DNA from: Actomonas sp051209155
GTDB taxonomy: Bacteria; Verrucomicrobiota; Verrucomicrobiia; Opitutales; Opitutaceae
Length of the DNA: 64,000 nucleotides
Assembly: GCA_051209155.1 (NCBI GenBank)
Contig: JBPJGB010000005.1
Direction: 5' to 3' (one strand)
Part shown: in pieces, positions 10,938 to 20,473 of the stretch
How the letters are laid out: each line of letters opens with the position of its first letter
How positions within the stretch are numbered: position 1 is the first letter of the stretch
Notes under the pieces: model-generated
Databases searched by the model: none
Seen by the model: only the letters and a program-made list of their open reading frames with translations
What the model was told of the DNA's origin: nothing
Position numbers and translations under genes: made by a program

Positions 10938-12899
10938 ATGCAACCATACACCTCAGCCCGAGCCTGGTGGCTCGCGGGTTCACTCCTCACTGCCTCGTCT
11001 CTGTCTGCAATCACCTTCACCGCAGGCGACTTGAGTGGCAGCTTCGACACCACGATTTCCGTCGGCGGCATATACCGTCTCGACGATCCGGACCCGAAGC
11101 TCATCGGCACCTCCAACGGCGGCCTGGCCAACTCCGTCAACAGCGACGACGGCAACCTGAACTTCGGCAAGGGTTGGGTTTCCAAAGCCTTCAAGGTCAC
11201 CTCTGAACTTGAGGTCCAGTTGGGCGACACCTTCGGCCTCTTCACCCGCGCCTCTTGGTTCTACGACGACGCGGTTGAAGGTGCCAACAACCTGCGCAAG
11301 CCGCTCACGCCGGCCGCCCTCGATTACTCCGGCAATCGCCTCGACTACTTCGACCTCTACGGCGTGTTCCGTTTCGATGTCGGGGACGTGCCGCTGGACA
11401 TCCGTTTTGGTCGCCAGGTGCTCAGCCTGGGTGAGTCCACCTTCCTGCAAAACGGCAACAACATCATCAACCCGATTGAGGTCGCCAACATCCGCGTGCC
11501 GGGCGCCGAAGTCCGCGAGGCTTTCCTGCCCGTCAACATGCTCAAGGTCGCGGCCGACCTCACCGAAAACCTCTCCGTCGAGGCCTTCTGGTTGCTCGAG
11601 TTCCGCCACACCGAAATCGAGCCGGCCGGCACCTTCTTCTCGACCAACGATTTTGCCTCCCGCGGCGGCGACATGGTCTACCTCGGTTTCGGCGCCCTGT
11701 CCGATACCGGCACACTCGGCGCCATCCCGCGCGGCCGCGACGACGAGGGCAACGACTACAATCAATGGGGCCTCGCCCTGCGCTACCTCGCTCCCGGCCT
11801 GAACGACACCGAGTTCGGCCTCTACTTCGCCAAATTCCACAGCCGCCTCCCGCTGATCAATGCCCTCACGCCTTCGCGGGGTATCAGCTCAGCCGAGGTG
11901 CAGGGCACGGCTTCCGCCCTCGCGCAGCAGCAGCTCGTCCCGGCCATGCTCGCCAACGGCGTGCCGGCCCAGGCCATCCCCTCCATCCTGCCGCAGCTCC
12001 TCGGCGCCGCGCTCACCGATGTGCCGCTCGCCGCCATCGCGCAGCACCCCACCCTCGCCAATTTCGCAGCCTTCTACCCCGGTGCCCAACAGATCGCCGC
12101 CGGCGCCAAGCAGCTCGGCCTGCTCTCCGCCGCCGCCACCGCCAACTACTTCATCGAATACCCCGAGGACATCACGATGCTCGGCGCCTCCTTCAACGCC
12201 GACCTCGCCAACCTCGGCATCGCCTGGCAGGGCGAGGTCTCCTACAAGCAGGACATGCCGCTGCAGGTCGATGACGTGGAGCTGCTCTTCGCCGCGCTCT
12301 CCACCCTCGCCCCTCAATTCGGCGCCAACAACCAGCTCGGCAATTACCTTGGCCAATACCGCCAGATCATCCGCGGCCATCGCCGCCACGATGTGTGGAC
12401 CGCCCAGAGCACCTTCACCAAGGTCTTCGGCCCCACCCTCGGCGCCAGCTCGCTCACAATGGTCGGTGAAATCGGCGGCCTCTGGGCCGACATTCCGGCG
12501 AAGGACGTGCTTCGCTACGAGGTGCAGGGCACCTATACCTCCGGCGACCCCACCGCCATGATCGGCACCGGCAGCACCCTGCCCGCCACGCCCACCAGCT
12601 ACTTTGCCGACGACTTTGCCTGGGGCTACCAACTTCTCGCCCGCCTCGAATACAACAACGTCTTCGCCGGCGTGAACGTCTTGCCCACCGTCGCTTTCAG
12701 CCACGATGTTTCCGGCAACAGCCCGGCCCCCCTCTCCAACTACCTTGAGGGCCGCAAGTCGCTCAGCCTCTCCGCCGAGTTCGTATGGCAGAACGCCTGG
12801 TCCGCCGACGTCCGCTACGTCTCCTACTTCGGTGGCGGCGTGCAAAACCTCCTCGGCGACCGCGACTACTTCGCGACCACGCTCAAGTATTCCTTCTAA
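10938..12899 (+). CDS. DUF1302 family outer-membrane protein
   Basis: Exported 653-residue protein; the N-terminus has a signal peptide (hydrophobic run to SLSA near residue 21). The first mature motif (TAGDLSGSFDTTISVGGIYRL), the LDYFDLYGVF and RFGRQVLSLGESTF segments and the aromatic C-terminus ending LKYSF are those of DUF1302 proteins, predicted beta-barrels in the outer membrane. The final Phe after alternating hydrophobic residues is a typical barrel-insertion signal. A stretch near residues 315-380 is Ala/Gln/Leu-rich and probably an extra loop or plug. It is the first gene of a cluster with DUF1329, a Ycf48-like propeller and an RND exporter, a gene set that recurs in Proteobacteria. 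The substrate is unknown. Confidence 0.85.
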   Translation: MQPYTSARAWWLAGSLLTASSLSAITFTAGDLSGSFDTTISVGGIYRLDDPDPKLIGTSNGGLANSVNSDDGNLNFGKGWVSKAFKVTSELEVQLGDTFGLFTRASWFYDDAVEGANNLRKPLTPAALDYSGNRLDYFDLYGVFRFDVGDVPLDIRFGRQVLSLGESTFLQNGNNIINPIEVANIRVPGAEVREAFLPVNMLKVAADLTENLSVEAFWLLEFRHTEIEPAGTFFSTNDFASRGGDMVYLGFGALSDTGTLGAIPRGRDDEGNDYNQWGLALRYLAPGLNDTEFGLYFAKFHSRLPLINALTPSRGISSAEVQGTASALAQQQLVPAMLANGVPAQAIPSILPQLLGAALTDVPLAAIAQHPTLANFAAFYPGAQQIAAGAKQLGLLSAAATANYFIEYPEDITMLGASFNADLANLGIAWQGEVSYKQDMPLQVDDVELLFAALSTLAPQFGANNQLGNYLGQYRQIIRGHRRHDVWTAQSTFTKVFGPTLGASSLTMVGEIGGLWADIPAKDVLRYEVQGTYTSGDPTAMIGTGSTLPATPTSYFADDFAWGYQLLARLEYNNVFAGVNVLPTVAFSHDVSGNSPAPLSNYLEGRKSLSLSAEFVWQNAWSADVRYVSYFGGGVQNLLGDRDYFATTLKYSF

Positions 12900-12925
12900 C
12901 CCCCCCGAGCCACCTCACCCCTGAT

Positions 12926-14284
12926 ATGAAAACCTTTCTTCGACTCTCCGGTGGTCTTCTCCTTTCGACCGCCTGCGCTTCCTTTGCCCTGGCCGAAATC
13001 AGCGAAGCTGACCTCGCCCGCCTCGGCAACGACCTCACCCCGCTCGGCGCCGAAAAGGCCGGCAACGCCGATGGCTCCATCCCGGCCTGGACCGGCGGCA
13101 TCACCACGCCGCCCGCCGGCTACAGCGTCGGCGACCATCACCCCGATCCCTACGCCGGCGACGCGCCGATCGTGACGATCACCCGCGCCAACCTCGGCCA
13201 ATATCGCGACCAACTCACCGCCGGCGCCATCGCGCTGCTCGAGACCTACGACGACTACAAACTCGTCGTCTACCCGAGCCACCGCAGCGCGTCCGCCCCG
13301 CAGCGCATTTACGACGCCACCAAGGAATTCGCCCCCACCGCCCGCCTCGTCAACGACGGCTCCGGCGTTGAAGGCACCATCCGCGGCATCCCCTTCCCGG
13401 TCCCGCAAAACGGCCTCGAGGTCCTCTGGAACCACCTCCTGCGCTACCGCGGTGACGCCGCCGTGCGCCGCATCGGTCAGGCCGCCCCGTCGCGCAACGG
13501 CAGCTACACCATGGTCGAATTTGAGGACGAGTTCTGGTTCAACTACGCCCGCGACGACATCGGTCCCGGCGACCTCAACAACACCATCATCTTCTTCCAA
13601 CAGGCCGTGCTCGCGCCGGCCCGTCTCTCCGGCACCATCCTGCTCGTCCACGAGACCCTCGATCAGGTGGTCGAACCGCGCCGCGCCTGGGTCTACAACG
13701 CCGGTCAGCGCCGCGTGCGCCGCGCCCCGCAGGTCGCCTACGACAACCCCGGCACCGCCGCCGACGGCATGCGCACCTCCGACCAGTTCGACATGTTCAA
13801 CGGCGCGCCCGACCGCTACACGTGGGAACTCGTGGGCAAGCGCGAGATGATCGTCCCCTACAACAGTTACAAACTGCACAGCGACCAGATCTCGCCCGAC
13901 GACATCCTCACCCCGCTCCACATCAACCAGGACCTCGCCCGCTACGAAAAGCACCGCGTCTGGGTCGTGGAGGCCAAACTCAAGGAAGGCACCAGCCACC
14001 TCTACCCGCGCCGCACCCTCTACGTCGACGAAGACTCCTGGCAGATCCTCGCCGTCGACCAATACGACTCGCGCGGCGAACTCTGGCGTGTCTCCGAAGC
14101 CCACTGCATCAACTATTACGACGCCCAAACCTTCTGGAGCACGCTTGAGGTCCACACCGACCTCATCGCGGGCCGCTACCTCGCCATTGGCTTGGACAAC
14201 GACCAGCCGATGTATGACTTCAGCATCCAGCGCGACGAACGCGACTACTCACCCGCCGCCCTCCGCCGTTCCGGCATCAAGTGA
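12926..14284 (+). CDS. DUF1329 family exported protein
   Basis: A 452-residue secreted protein. A signal peptide (MKTFLRLSGGLLLSTACASFALA) is followed by the DUF1329 hallmark LTPLGAEKAGNADGSIPAWTGGI. The rest, with EFEDEFWFNYARDDI and MYDFSIQRDERDYSP, follows the family to its usual length. Members are predicted to be periplasmic, are related in fold to outer-membrane lipoprotein carriers such as LolB, and are almost always encoded next to DUF1302. The start is the ATG at 12926, 26 bp after the DUF1302 stop; the longer open frame upstream overlaps the previous gene and lacks export character. The stop overlaps the start of the next gene by 4 bp (GTGA), so translation is probably coupled. Confidence 0.88.
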   Translation: MKTFLRLSGGLLLSTACASFALAEISEADLARLGNDLTPLGAEKAGNADGSIPAWTGGITTPPAGYSVGDHHPDPYAGDAPIVTITRANLGQYRDQLTAGAIALLETYDDYKLVVYPSHRSASAPQRIYDATKEFAPTARLVNDGSGVEGTIRGIPFPVPQNGLEVLWNHLLRYRGDAAVRRIGQAAPSRNGSYTMVEFEDEFWFNYARDDIGPGDLNNTIIFFQQAVLAPARLSGTILLVHETLDQVVEPRRAWVYNAGQRRVRRAPQVAYDNPGTAADGMRTSDQFDMFNGAPDRYTWELVGKREMIVPYNSYKLHSDQISPDDILTPLHINQDLARYEKHRVWVVEAKLKEGTSHLYPRRTLYVDEDSWQILAVDQYDSRGELWRVSEAHCINYYDAQTFWSTLEVHTDLIAGRYLAIGLDNDQPMYDFSIQRDERDYSPAALRRSGIK

Positions 14285-15237
14285 GCACCGCCAGCGATCA
14301 GCGCAGATCCCGTGGGTCGGTTCCTCCGACCGCGGGAACCACCCTGGCCCGCGTCCTGTTCGCGTTGATCGCGCTTTCCGTTGCCACCGGTCTCCACGCC
14401 GCCGTCTCCGGCCCGCTGCTGCTCGACGCCACCCTCGCCGGTGATGCCATCATCACCGTCGGCGAGCGCGGTCTCATCCGCCGCTCGACCGACGGTGGCA
14501 AAACCTGGACCGACACCCCGTCCGGCGTCGCCACCACCCTGTGCGCCGTGAGCTTTGCCGACGCGCGCAACGGTTGGGCCGCCGGCCACGGCGCCGTCAT
14601 CCTGCGCACCACCGACGGCGGCTTGTCGTGGAAACTTCAATACACCGGCCCCGACCCCGAGTCTCCCTTCCTCGACCTGCTGGCACTCGACGGTGGTCAC
14701 CTCATCGCCGTCGGCGCCTTCGGCTCCTACTTCGTCAGCCACGACGCCGGCGCGTCCTGGGACCAGGAGTTCATTCTCGACGAAGACATGCATCTCAACC
14801 GCATCACGCGGCTGAACGACGGCACGCTCTTCCTCGCCGGCGAACTCGGCATGCTCCTCCGTTCGACCGACAACGGCGCCTCCTGGGACACGCTGTCGAC
14901 CGACGAGGACGGTTCACTCTACGGCGTGCTGGAGCTTTCCAACCACACCCTGCTCGCCTACGGCCTGCGCGGCCGCGTCTATCGCAGCACCGACGGCGGC
15001 GACACCTGGACCGCCATCAAAACGCCGGGCACCGGCCTGCTCATGACCGGCATCGAACTCGACGCCGCCCACAGCATCATCCTCACCGGCCAAGCCCGCA
15101 CCTGGTGGATCAGCCGCGACGGCGGCAAGAGTTTCACCGCCCCGACCGACGCCACCTCGGGCATCGCCGAACTGCTTCTCACCCCCAATGGCCAACTCCT
15201 CACCTTCGGAGAGCACGGCGCGCAACTGGCTCCGTAG
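14281..15237 (+). CDS. Ycf48/BNR-repeat beta-propeller protein
   Basis: A 318-residue exported protein made of Asp-box (BNR) repeats: STDGGKTW, TTDGGLSW, SHDAGASW, STDNGASW, STDGGDTW and SRDGGKSF, about 40 residues apart, forming a six- to seven-bladed propeller of the Ycf48/photosystem-stability-factor type. An N-terminal Arg-rich tail precedes a hydrophobic segment (VLFALIALSVATGLHAA, residues about 25-41), read as an uncleaved anchor or late signal peptide. The start codon is GTG in a 4-bp overlap with the stop of the DUF1329 gene, which supports this start. In similar clusters such proteins accompany RND transporters and may help assembly; that role is inferred. The Asp boxes are intact in all repeats. 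Confidence 0.85.
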   Translation: MSTASDQRRSRGSVPPTAGTTLARVLFALIALSVATGLHAAVSGPLLLDATLAGDAIITVGERGLIRRSTDGGKTWTDTPSGVATTLCAVSFADARNGWAAGHGAVILRTTDGGLSWKLQYTGPDPESPFLDLLALDGGHLIAVGAFGSYFVSHDAGASWDQEFILDEDMHLNRITRLNDGTLFLAGELGMLLRSTDNGASWDTLSTDEDGSLYGVLELSNHTLLAYGLRGRVYRSTDGGDTWTAIKTPGTGLLMTGIELDAAHSIILTGQARTWWISRDGGKSFTAPTDATSGIAELLLTPNGQLLTFGEHGAQLAP

Positions 15238-15374
15238 GCAGAATTTTCAGACACAGAGGACACTGAGTTGATCACAGAGCGCACAGAGCCACTCCACCTC
15301 CCACTGCACTCCTTTCACCTGTGCCTCCGTGACTTCTTTGCCGCCTCTGTGACTTCTGTGCCCCACCCCTCTTC
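15238..15374. repeat. Cacagag-type dispersed mini-repeat in intergenic gap
   Basis: The gap between the propeller gene and the RND gene is filled with iterated cacagagg, cacagagc and cctctgtg words in both orientations. This is a well-known style of short dispersed repeat in Verrucomicrobiota and Planctomycetota. A weakly paired long hairpin is possible between the cacagagg copies at about 15254 and the cctctgtg copies at about 15342. No promoter can be picked out. Confidence 0.6.
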
Positions 15375-17720
15375 ATGAAGGATCGCATCACCGATCTGCT
15401 CGAGAACTTCGTATTCGGTCAGCGCACCAAGTTGGTCGTGTGTTTCGCGTTGCTCACGGTGCTCATGGCGTGGTTCGCGTCACGCACGCACGTTGACGCG
15501 AGTTTCAAAAAGTCGCTGCCGCTCGACCACCCTTACATCGAGACTTTCACCGAATACGAATCCGACTTCGGCGGCGCCAATCAGGTTGTCATCGCCCTCA
15601 TGGCGCGCAACGGGCAGGACATCTTCACCCCGGAGTTTTTCGCCGCCCTCCGCGAAGCCACCGATGCGGTCTTCTTCCTCCCCGGCGTCGACCGGGCCCA
15701 GGTGCAGTCTCTCTTCACCCCCAACGTGCGTTACGTCGAGGTGGTCGACGGCGGTTTCTCCGGTGGCAACGTCATCCCGGCCGACTTCACTCCCACGCCC
15801 GCCAACTTTGCCAAGGTGAAGGAGAACATCATCAAGTCGGGCAAACTCGGGCAGCTCGTCGCCAACGATTTCTCCGGCGCCATCATCAGCGCCCAACTTC
15901 TGGAGGTCGATCCCGCCACCGGCGAGCGCATCGACTACATCGAGGTCGCCAAGGCCTTGGAGGACAACATCCGCGGTCAGTTCTCGGGCTGGGCCGTCGA
16001 TGTGCGCCTCGGCGTGCACATCATCGGCTTCGCCAAGGTCATCGGCGACATCTCCGACGGCGCGCAGAACGTGCTCTTCTTCTTCGGCGTTTCCTTCGTG
16101 ATCACCGGCCTGCTCGTCCTCTTTTATTCGCAGTCGCTCAAGCTCACCGCCTTCACCCTCGCCTGCGCCTTCATCGCGGTGGTTTGGCAACTCGGCGTCC
16201 TCAACGCCCTCGGCTTCGGTCTCGACCCCTATTCGATCCTGGTGCCCTTCCTCATCTTCGCCATCGGCGTCAGCCACGGTGTGCAGATGATGCGCGCCTA
16301 CCGCGCCGAGGCCTTTGCCGGTCACAGCAGCGTCGAGGCGGCCCGCGCGGCCTTCCGTCAGTTGTTGGTGCCCGGTGGGGTGGCGCTGCTGACCGATACC
16401 CTCGGCTTCGTCACGATGCTCATCATCAAGATCGAAGTCATCCGCGAGCTGGCCATCACCGCTTCGCTCGGTGTCGCGGTGATCATCATCACCAACCTTT
16501 TCCTACTGCCCATTCTGCTCTCCTACGTCGAACTGCCCGACCATTACCGCGAAAAGATCTCCGGTCGGCGCACCCGCACCGACGCCGCCTGGAAGAAGAT
16601 CTGCATCGTCATGCGCCCGGGCGTCTCGGCCACGATTCTGGTGATCTGCGTCGGACTCGGTTGGTGGGCCTTCGGCCAATCCCAAAAGGTTCGCATCGGC
16701 GACCTGCACGCCGGCGTGCCCGAACTGCGTCAGACGTCCCGTTACAACGAGGACAGCCGCATCATCACCGACCGCTTTTCCATTGGGGTCGACATTCTCA
16801 AGGTCATCGCCGAGGGCGGTCCCAACGCCTGTGTGGACTACGACGTCGTCACGCTGATGGATCAGTTCCAAGGTCACATGAGCCAGGTCCCGGGGGTGCA
16901 GTCGATCATCAGCCTCACCTCCGTCGCCAAGACCGTGAACGCCGGCTGGAACGAGGGCTCGCTCAAGTGGCGCATCCTGCCCTCACACCCCCAGGCACTC
17001 GCCCAGGCTGTTTCTCCCATCGAGACCTCAACCGGCCTGCTCAACGCCGACGGCAGCGTGATGCCCATCCTCATTTTCCTCACCGACCATCGGGCCGAGA
17101 CGCTCACGCGCATCACCGATGAGGTGAAGGCCTTCGCGGCCGCCAATCCCTCGGACAAGGTCAAATTCCGCCTCGCGAGCGGCAACGCCGGCGTGATGGC
17201 CGCGACCAACGAGGTCGTCGCCGCCGCGCAATACCCGATCGTCTTCTGGGTCTTCGGCGCGGTCATCACGCTGTGCCTCGTCACCTTCCGCTCCGTGCGC
17301 GCGATGTTGTGCATCGTGCTGCCGTTGCTGCTGGTGAGCTACCTCGGCTACGCGCTCATGGTCGCCCTGCAGATCGGACTCAAAACCTCCACCCTGCCCG
17401 TGGTCGCGCTGGGCGTTGGCATCGGCGTGGACTACGGCATCTACATCTTTTCCCGCTTCATGGCGGCGCGCGCCGAAGGCATGGGGTTTGAGGATGCCAT
17501 GTTCGAAGCCTTCACCCGCACCGGCAGCGCGGTCGTTTTCACCGGTCTCACCCTCGCGATCGGCGTAAGCACCTGGATTTTTTCGGAGCTCAAATTCCAG
17601 GCCGATATGGGCGTGCTGCTCACCTTCATGTTCCTCGTCAACATGATCGCCGCCATCATCATCCTGCCCGCCCTCGCCCGTTGGCTCTTCGCCAAAGTGG
17701 GCCAAGATTCTGCTTCCTAG
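15375..17720 (+). CDS. RND superfamily (MMPL-type) transporter
   Basis: Proton-driven transporter in the inner membrane, 781 residues, with the duplicated RND plan: one helix at residues 20-38, a large periplasmic loop, a bundle of helices around residues 235-395, a single helix near 418-436, a second periplasmic domain, and a second bundle near 615-775. DPYSILVPFLIFAIGVSHGVQMM and LGVGIGVDYGIYIFSRF are the conserved helix 4-like segments with charged or polar residues inside the membrane. The length and lack of a membrane-fusion partner place it with MMPL/hydrophobe exporters rather than with tripartite AcrB systems. It follows DUF1302-DUF1329-Ycf48 in the same direction; such clusters are presumed to move hydrophobic compounds across the envelope. 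The substrate is not deducible. Confidence 0.88.
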   Translation: MKDRITDLLENFVFGQRTKLVVCFALLTVLMAWFASRTHVDASFKKSLPLDHPYIETFTEYESDFGGANQVVIALMARNGQDIFTPEFFAALREATDAVFFLPGVDRAQVQSLFTPNVRYVEVVDGGFSGGNVIPADFTPTPANFAKVKENIIKSGKLGQLVANDFSGAIISAQLLEVDPATGERIDYIEVAKALEDNIRGQFSGWAVDVRLGVHIIGFAKVIGDISDGAQNVLFFFGVSFVITGLLVLFYSQSLKLTAFTLACAFIAVVWQLGVLNALGFGLDPYSILVPFLIFAIGVSHGVQMMRAYRAEAFAGHSSVEAARAAFRQLLVPGGVALLTDTLGFVTMLIIKIEVIRELAITASLGVAVIIITNLFLLPILLSYVELPDHYREKISGRRTRTDAAWKKICIVMRPGVSATILVICVGLGWWAFGQSQKVRIGDLHAGVPELRQTSRYNEDSRIITDRFSIGVDILKVIAEGGPNACVDYDVVTLMDQFQGHMSQVPGVQSIISLTSVAKTVNAGWNEGSLKWRILPSHPQALAQAVSPIETSTGLLNADGSVMPILIFLTDHRAETLTRITDEVKAFAAANPSDKVKFRLASGNAGVMAATNEVVAAAQYPIVFWVFGAVITLCLVTFRSVRAMLCIVLPLLLVSYLGYALMVALQIGLKTSTLPVVALGVGIGVDYGIYIFSRFMAARAEGMGFEDAMFEAFTRTGSAVVFTGLTLAIGVSTWIFSELKFQADMGVLLTFMFLVNMIAAIIILPALARWLFAKVGQDSAS

Positions 17721-17750
17721 AATCCTTCGTCCGTTGAGACTCTGAGCCCA

Positions 17751-19418
17751 ATGGCCGTATTGGGACTGATCGTGCTTCTTTGGGGGAGCGGATTGCCGTG
17801 GGTTCGCGCACGGGACCTGGCCCCTTGGCGGCGCGCGGCGCTGGCGCCCTTTGCGGGCATGCTGTCCCTCTTCCTCCTCGGCACCCTCCTCCACCTCCTG
17901 CAGATTCCGGCGGGTTGGTGGTTCCTCGCCAGCGTCGGCGCGGCGGCTTCGCTGTGGCTCTGTCGTGGCGAACTGAATACTTGGGCCCACGACCGGCAGA
18001 CTCGCGGCTTGCTGCTCCACCTGCTGGTCTGGACCGGCTGGCTGCTCGCGTGTCTCGCGCTTATCCGTCACTACTCCGGCGGCGATTGGACCAATGATTG
18101 GATCGGCCACTACCATCGCACCCAACACATTCTGCACCAGGCGCCGGGCGACGAGCGCTTCTTCGCCACCGATCCCTTCCCTTCCCGCCCACCGCTCCTC
18201 AACACCATCCTCGCGTTCGTGCTCGCGGCCACCGGCGACACCTACGCGCATTTTCAAGTCGGCATGCTCTGCCTCGGGGCCTTGGCCTTGCTGCCGGCCC
18301 GGCTGCTGCTGGCAGAACTGACCTCTGAACACAGTCAACGCGCCGAAGCTTGGTTGCTGGTGCTTTTCATGGCCTCCCCGACCTTGACGCAAAACGCCAC
18401 GTTTCCATGGACCAAGCTGGGCACCGCTGCCTGGATTCTGTTGGCCGGCGTCGAAACCTGGCGCGGACTACGGCATGGCAGGAGCCGCGACTTGCAGTGG
18501 GCCGGAGCCTTCGCTGGCGGCGCTGTGGCCAGTCACTATTCGGCCGCCATCTATCTGGTCGTGGCCGTGGGCACCGTCGCATGGCTCGCCCGGCGCGCGA
18601 CTCATCGGCGGGCTATTCTCCGCGCTCTGCCGATCGCAGCCGCACTGTTCCTGCTGGTGATGGGCACGTGGCTCACGTGGTCGATCACGCGCTTTGGATG
18701 GGTGACCACCTTCGCTTCAAACTCGACCGTGAGCTACGCCCAGGAAGGCGACGCAGTCACTGCGTTCTGGATCAACCTGCAGCGCACCATGCTGCCAGCC
18801 GGTCTGCTCCCCGCGGCGGATTCACCGTGGAATCCGCCCGGCAACCCGTGGGCCGCCGCCCGGGACCACGCGTTTCATTTTTACCAGGGCACCCTGCCCG
18901 GGTTGCTGGGATCGGGCGGCCTGCTGCTTTTGCTCCTGGGCCATCGCCTTTGGTGGCCGTTCTTGCGGCGCCACGGGATCGCGGCTGTTCCCGCTGCGGC
19001 CCTGGTGCTGTTGGGCATCGCGGCGCACACCCAAGCCGGCCCTTGGGGCGTCGCGCACATTTGTTTGCTCACGGTGGCGCTGGTGTTCCTGCCGGCCGCC
19101 GCGGTCATGCTGACGCATCTCTCGCTCCGCGCGCGATCGCTGGTCGCCGCCGCGCTGCTTCTCGATTTCACGATGGGCGTGGGTCTGCAACTGATCCTGG
19201 AACAGATTCACGTTCCCGCGGAGCTCTTGGTTTTCGCCGACGGCGCGCCGCTGCGCGCGGCTTACGGTCAAACCTTGTGGTTGAACGCTGCCATGCAGGC
19301 CCAAGCCGGAACAGAACTGCTCGGCACTTATCTTCCTGAGGCCGTGGCGACGCCACTCACCGTATTACTCGGTGCCACGTTCGTCGGCGTGCTGGTTCGG
19401 ACGCTGAAGACCACCTGA
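17751..19418 (+). CDS. Polytopic membrane protein, GT-C-like
   Basis: A 555-residue protein with about 12 hydrophobic helices spread over the whole length. After the second helix group a loop carries GGDWTNDWIGHYHRTQHIL, with the acidic residues typical of the first extracytoplasmic loop of GT-C glycosyltransferases (PMT/ArnT type), followed by DPFPSRPPLLNTIL. That layout suggests a lipid-linked sugar transferase, but I see no decisive signature, so the activity is an inference. It starts 30 bp after the RND gene and may share its transcript. It is convergent with the LysR gene, with a 21-bp gap. Confidence 0.6.
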   Translation: MAVLGLIVLLWGSGLPWVRARDLAPWRRAALAPFAGMLSLFLLGTLLHLLQIPAGWWFLASVGAAASLWLCRGELNTWAHDRQTRGLLLHLLVWTGWLLACLALIRHYSGGDWTNDWIGHYHRTQHILHQAPGDERFFATDPFPSRPPLLNTILAFVLAATGDTYAHFQVGMLCLGALALLPARLLLAELTSEHSQRAEAWLLVLFMASPTLTQNATFPWTKLGTAAWILLAGVETWRGLRHGRSRDLQWAGAFAGGAVASHYSAAIYLVVAVGTVAWLARRATHRRAILRALPIAAALFLLVMGTWLTWSITRFGWVTTFASNSTVSYAQEGDAVTAFWINLQRTMLPAGLLPAADSPWNPPGNPWAAARDHAFHFYQGTLPGLLGSGGLLLLLLGHRLWWPFLRRHGIAAVPAAALVLLGIAAHTQAGPWGVAHICLLTVALVFLPAAAVMLTHLSLRARSLVAAALLLDFTMGVGLQLILEQIHVPAELLVFADGAPLRAAYGQTLWLNAAMQAQAGTELLGTYLPEAVATPLTVLLGATFVGVLVRTLKTT

Positions 19419-19439
19419 AGCCCCGACGAGCGTCATGGG

Positions 19440-20375
19440 CTAGGCCGCGCGCTCCGGACGCTCCAGGTCCAGCATTTCGGCGGCCGCTTCAAACAGGCCG
19501 AGAAAGGTCTCCTCCGCGAGACCGAGTTGGCGGCCCTTGAGATGGCCGAAACCCCACTCGCGCCGCAACGGCGTCTGACCGAGCGGCACCGGCACCAAGG
19601 AGCCCTCCTCGACTTCCTTTTGCGCCACCCAACGGGCGAAGACGCCCACCCCCAGACCGATCTTCACCAACTCTTTCGCAGCCTCCATGCTCCCCATCTC
19701 GATCGGATTCTGCACCGTCACGCCTTCGCCACGCAGGTAATCGAAGACCATGCGGTAGGTGTAGGTGCCTTTGTTGTAGAGCACGTAGGTTTCCTTGCCC
19801 CGATCCTCCGCCGAGGGCACCACCTGCGGTTTGCCGGCCCAGCGATGGTTGGGCGCCACATACATCTCCAAGGCATCCACGAAGACCGGCCGAAAATCAA
19901 TGTCCTCGCGGCTCGGCGGACGCAGCATGAGCGCCAGGTCGATCTCGTTGGCGCGGAGCGCATCGCCCATCCCGGGACTGTCGGCCGGCTCGATGCGGAT
20001 CACGCATTCGGGAAAACTCTGCTTAAATTCGCGCAGCACGCTTGGCAGCAGGTATTGGCACGCCGTCGTGCTGGCACCCACGCGCAGCCGCGATTGGCCC
20101 CAACTGCTCAACTCCTCGATGCCACTGCGCGCATCCTGCATCTCGCGCAGAATCCGGTCGGCGTGCGAAAGCAGGCGCTCGCCGGCCTGCGTGAGGTGCG
20201 CCTTCTTGCCCACCCGGTCAAAAACTTTGGTGCCGAGATCGGTTTCGAGCGCCTTGATGGCGTGGCTCACGGCGGACTGAGTGAGAAACAGTTCCTTGGC
20301 CGCGCGCGTGAAGCTGCCGTGGCGGGCCAGCGTGGTGAAGGCAAGGAGTTGGCGACTGTCGAGGAGAGCGGGCAT
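19440..20375 (-). CDS. LysR-family transcriptional regulator
   Basis: DNA-binding regulator of 311 residues. An N-terminal winged helix-turn-helix (SFTRAAKELFLTQSAVSHAIKALETDLG, about residues 20-48) is followed by a linker helix and a two-lobed effector domain (RLRVGASTTACQYLLPSVL onwards) like CysB/CbbR/NtcB-type regulators. It is divergently arranged with the NasS-like gene and the nitrate uptake genes, with about 100 bp between the start codons, the classical position for a LysR regulator controlling its neighbours. A sequence with nested inverted repeats in that gap (20413-20457) is the likely operator. The effector is unknown; nitrate or nitrite is a reasonable guess from context. Confidence 0.85.
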   Translation of the reverse strand: MPALLDSRQLLAFTTLARHGSFTRAAKELFLTQSAVSHAIKALETDLGTKVFDRVGKKAHLTQAGERLLSHADRILREMQDARSGIEELSSWGQSRLRVGASTTACQYLLPSVLREFKQSFPECVIRIEPADSPGMGDALRANEIDLALMLRPPSREDIDFRPVFVDALEMYVAPNHRWAGKPQVVPSAEDRGKETYVLYNKGTYTYRMVFDYLRGEGVTVQNPIEMGSMEAAKELVKIGLGVGVFARWVAQKEVEEGSLVPVPLGQTPLRREWGFGHLKGRQLGLAEETFLGLFEAAAEMLDLERPERAA

Positions 20376-20412
20376 ACGAATGGGTCGTTGGATGAGCGGA
20401 ACGAACCATCAC

Positions 20413-20457
20413 CTAGCATTTCATGCGCCAAGCTCATCATCTTGGCACTCCGCTAGC
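20413..20457. promoter_or_regulatory. Nested inverted repeats between LysR and NasS-like genes
   Basis: Two nested dyads lie in the divergent intergenic region: an inner perfect repeat GCCAAG (20427-20432), 8-nt spacer, CTTGGC (20441-20446), and an outer pair CTAGC (20413-20417) and GCTAG (20452-20456). They fit a LysR-type operator or a leader hairpin in the mRNA of the NasS-like gene. They lie before the ATG at 20474, which is one reason for preferring that start over 20423. Confidence 0.45.
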
Positions 20458-20473
20458 TGAGGCCGCGCCTTGT

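Noticed and set aside
12896..14155. 419-residue minus-strand frame opposite the DUF1329 gene
   Set aside because: Shadow of a convincing exported protein; Val/Gly/Asp/Glu bias typical of antisense frames.
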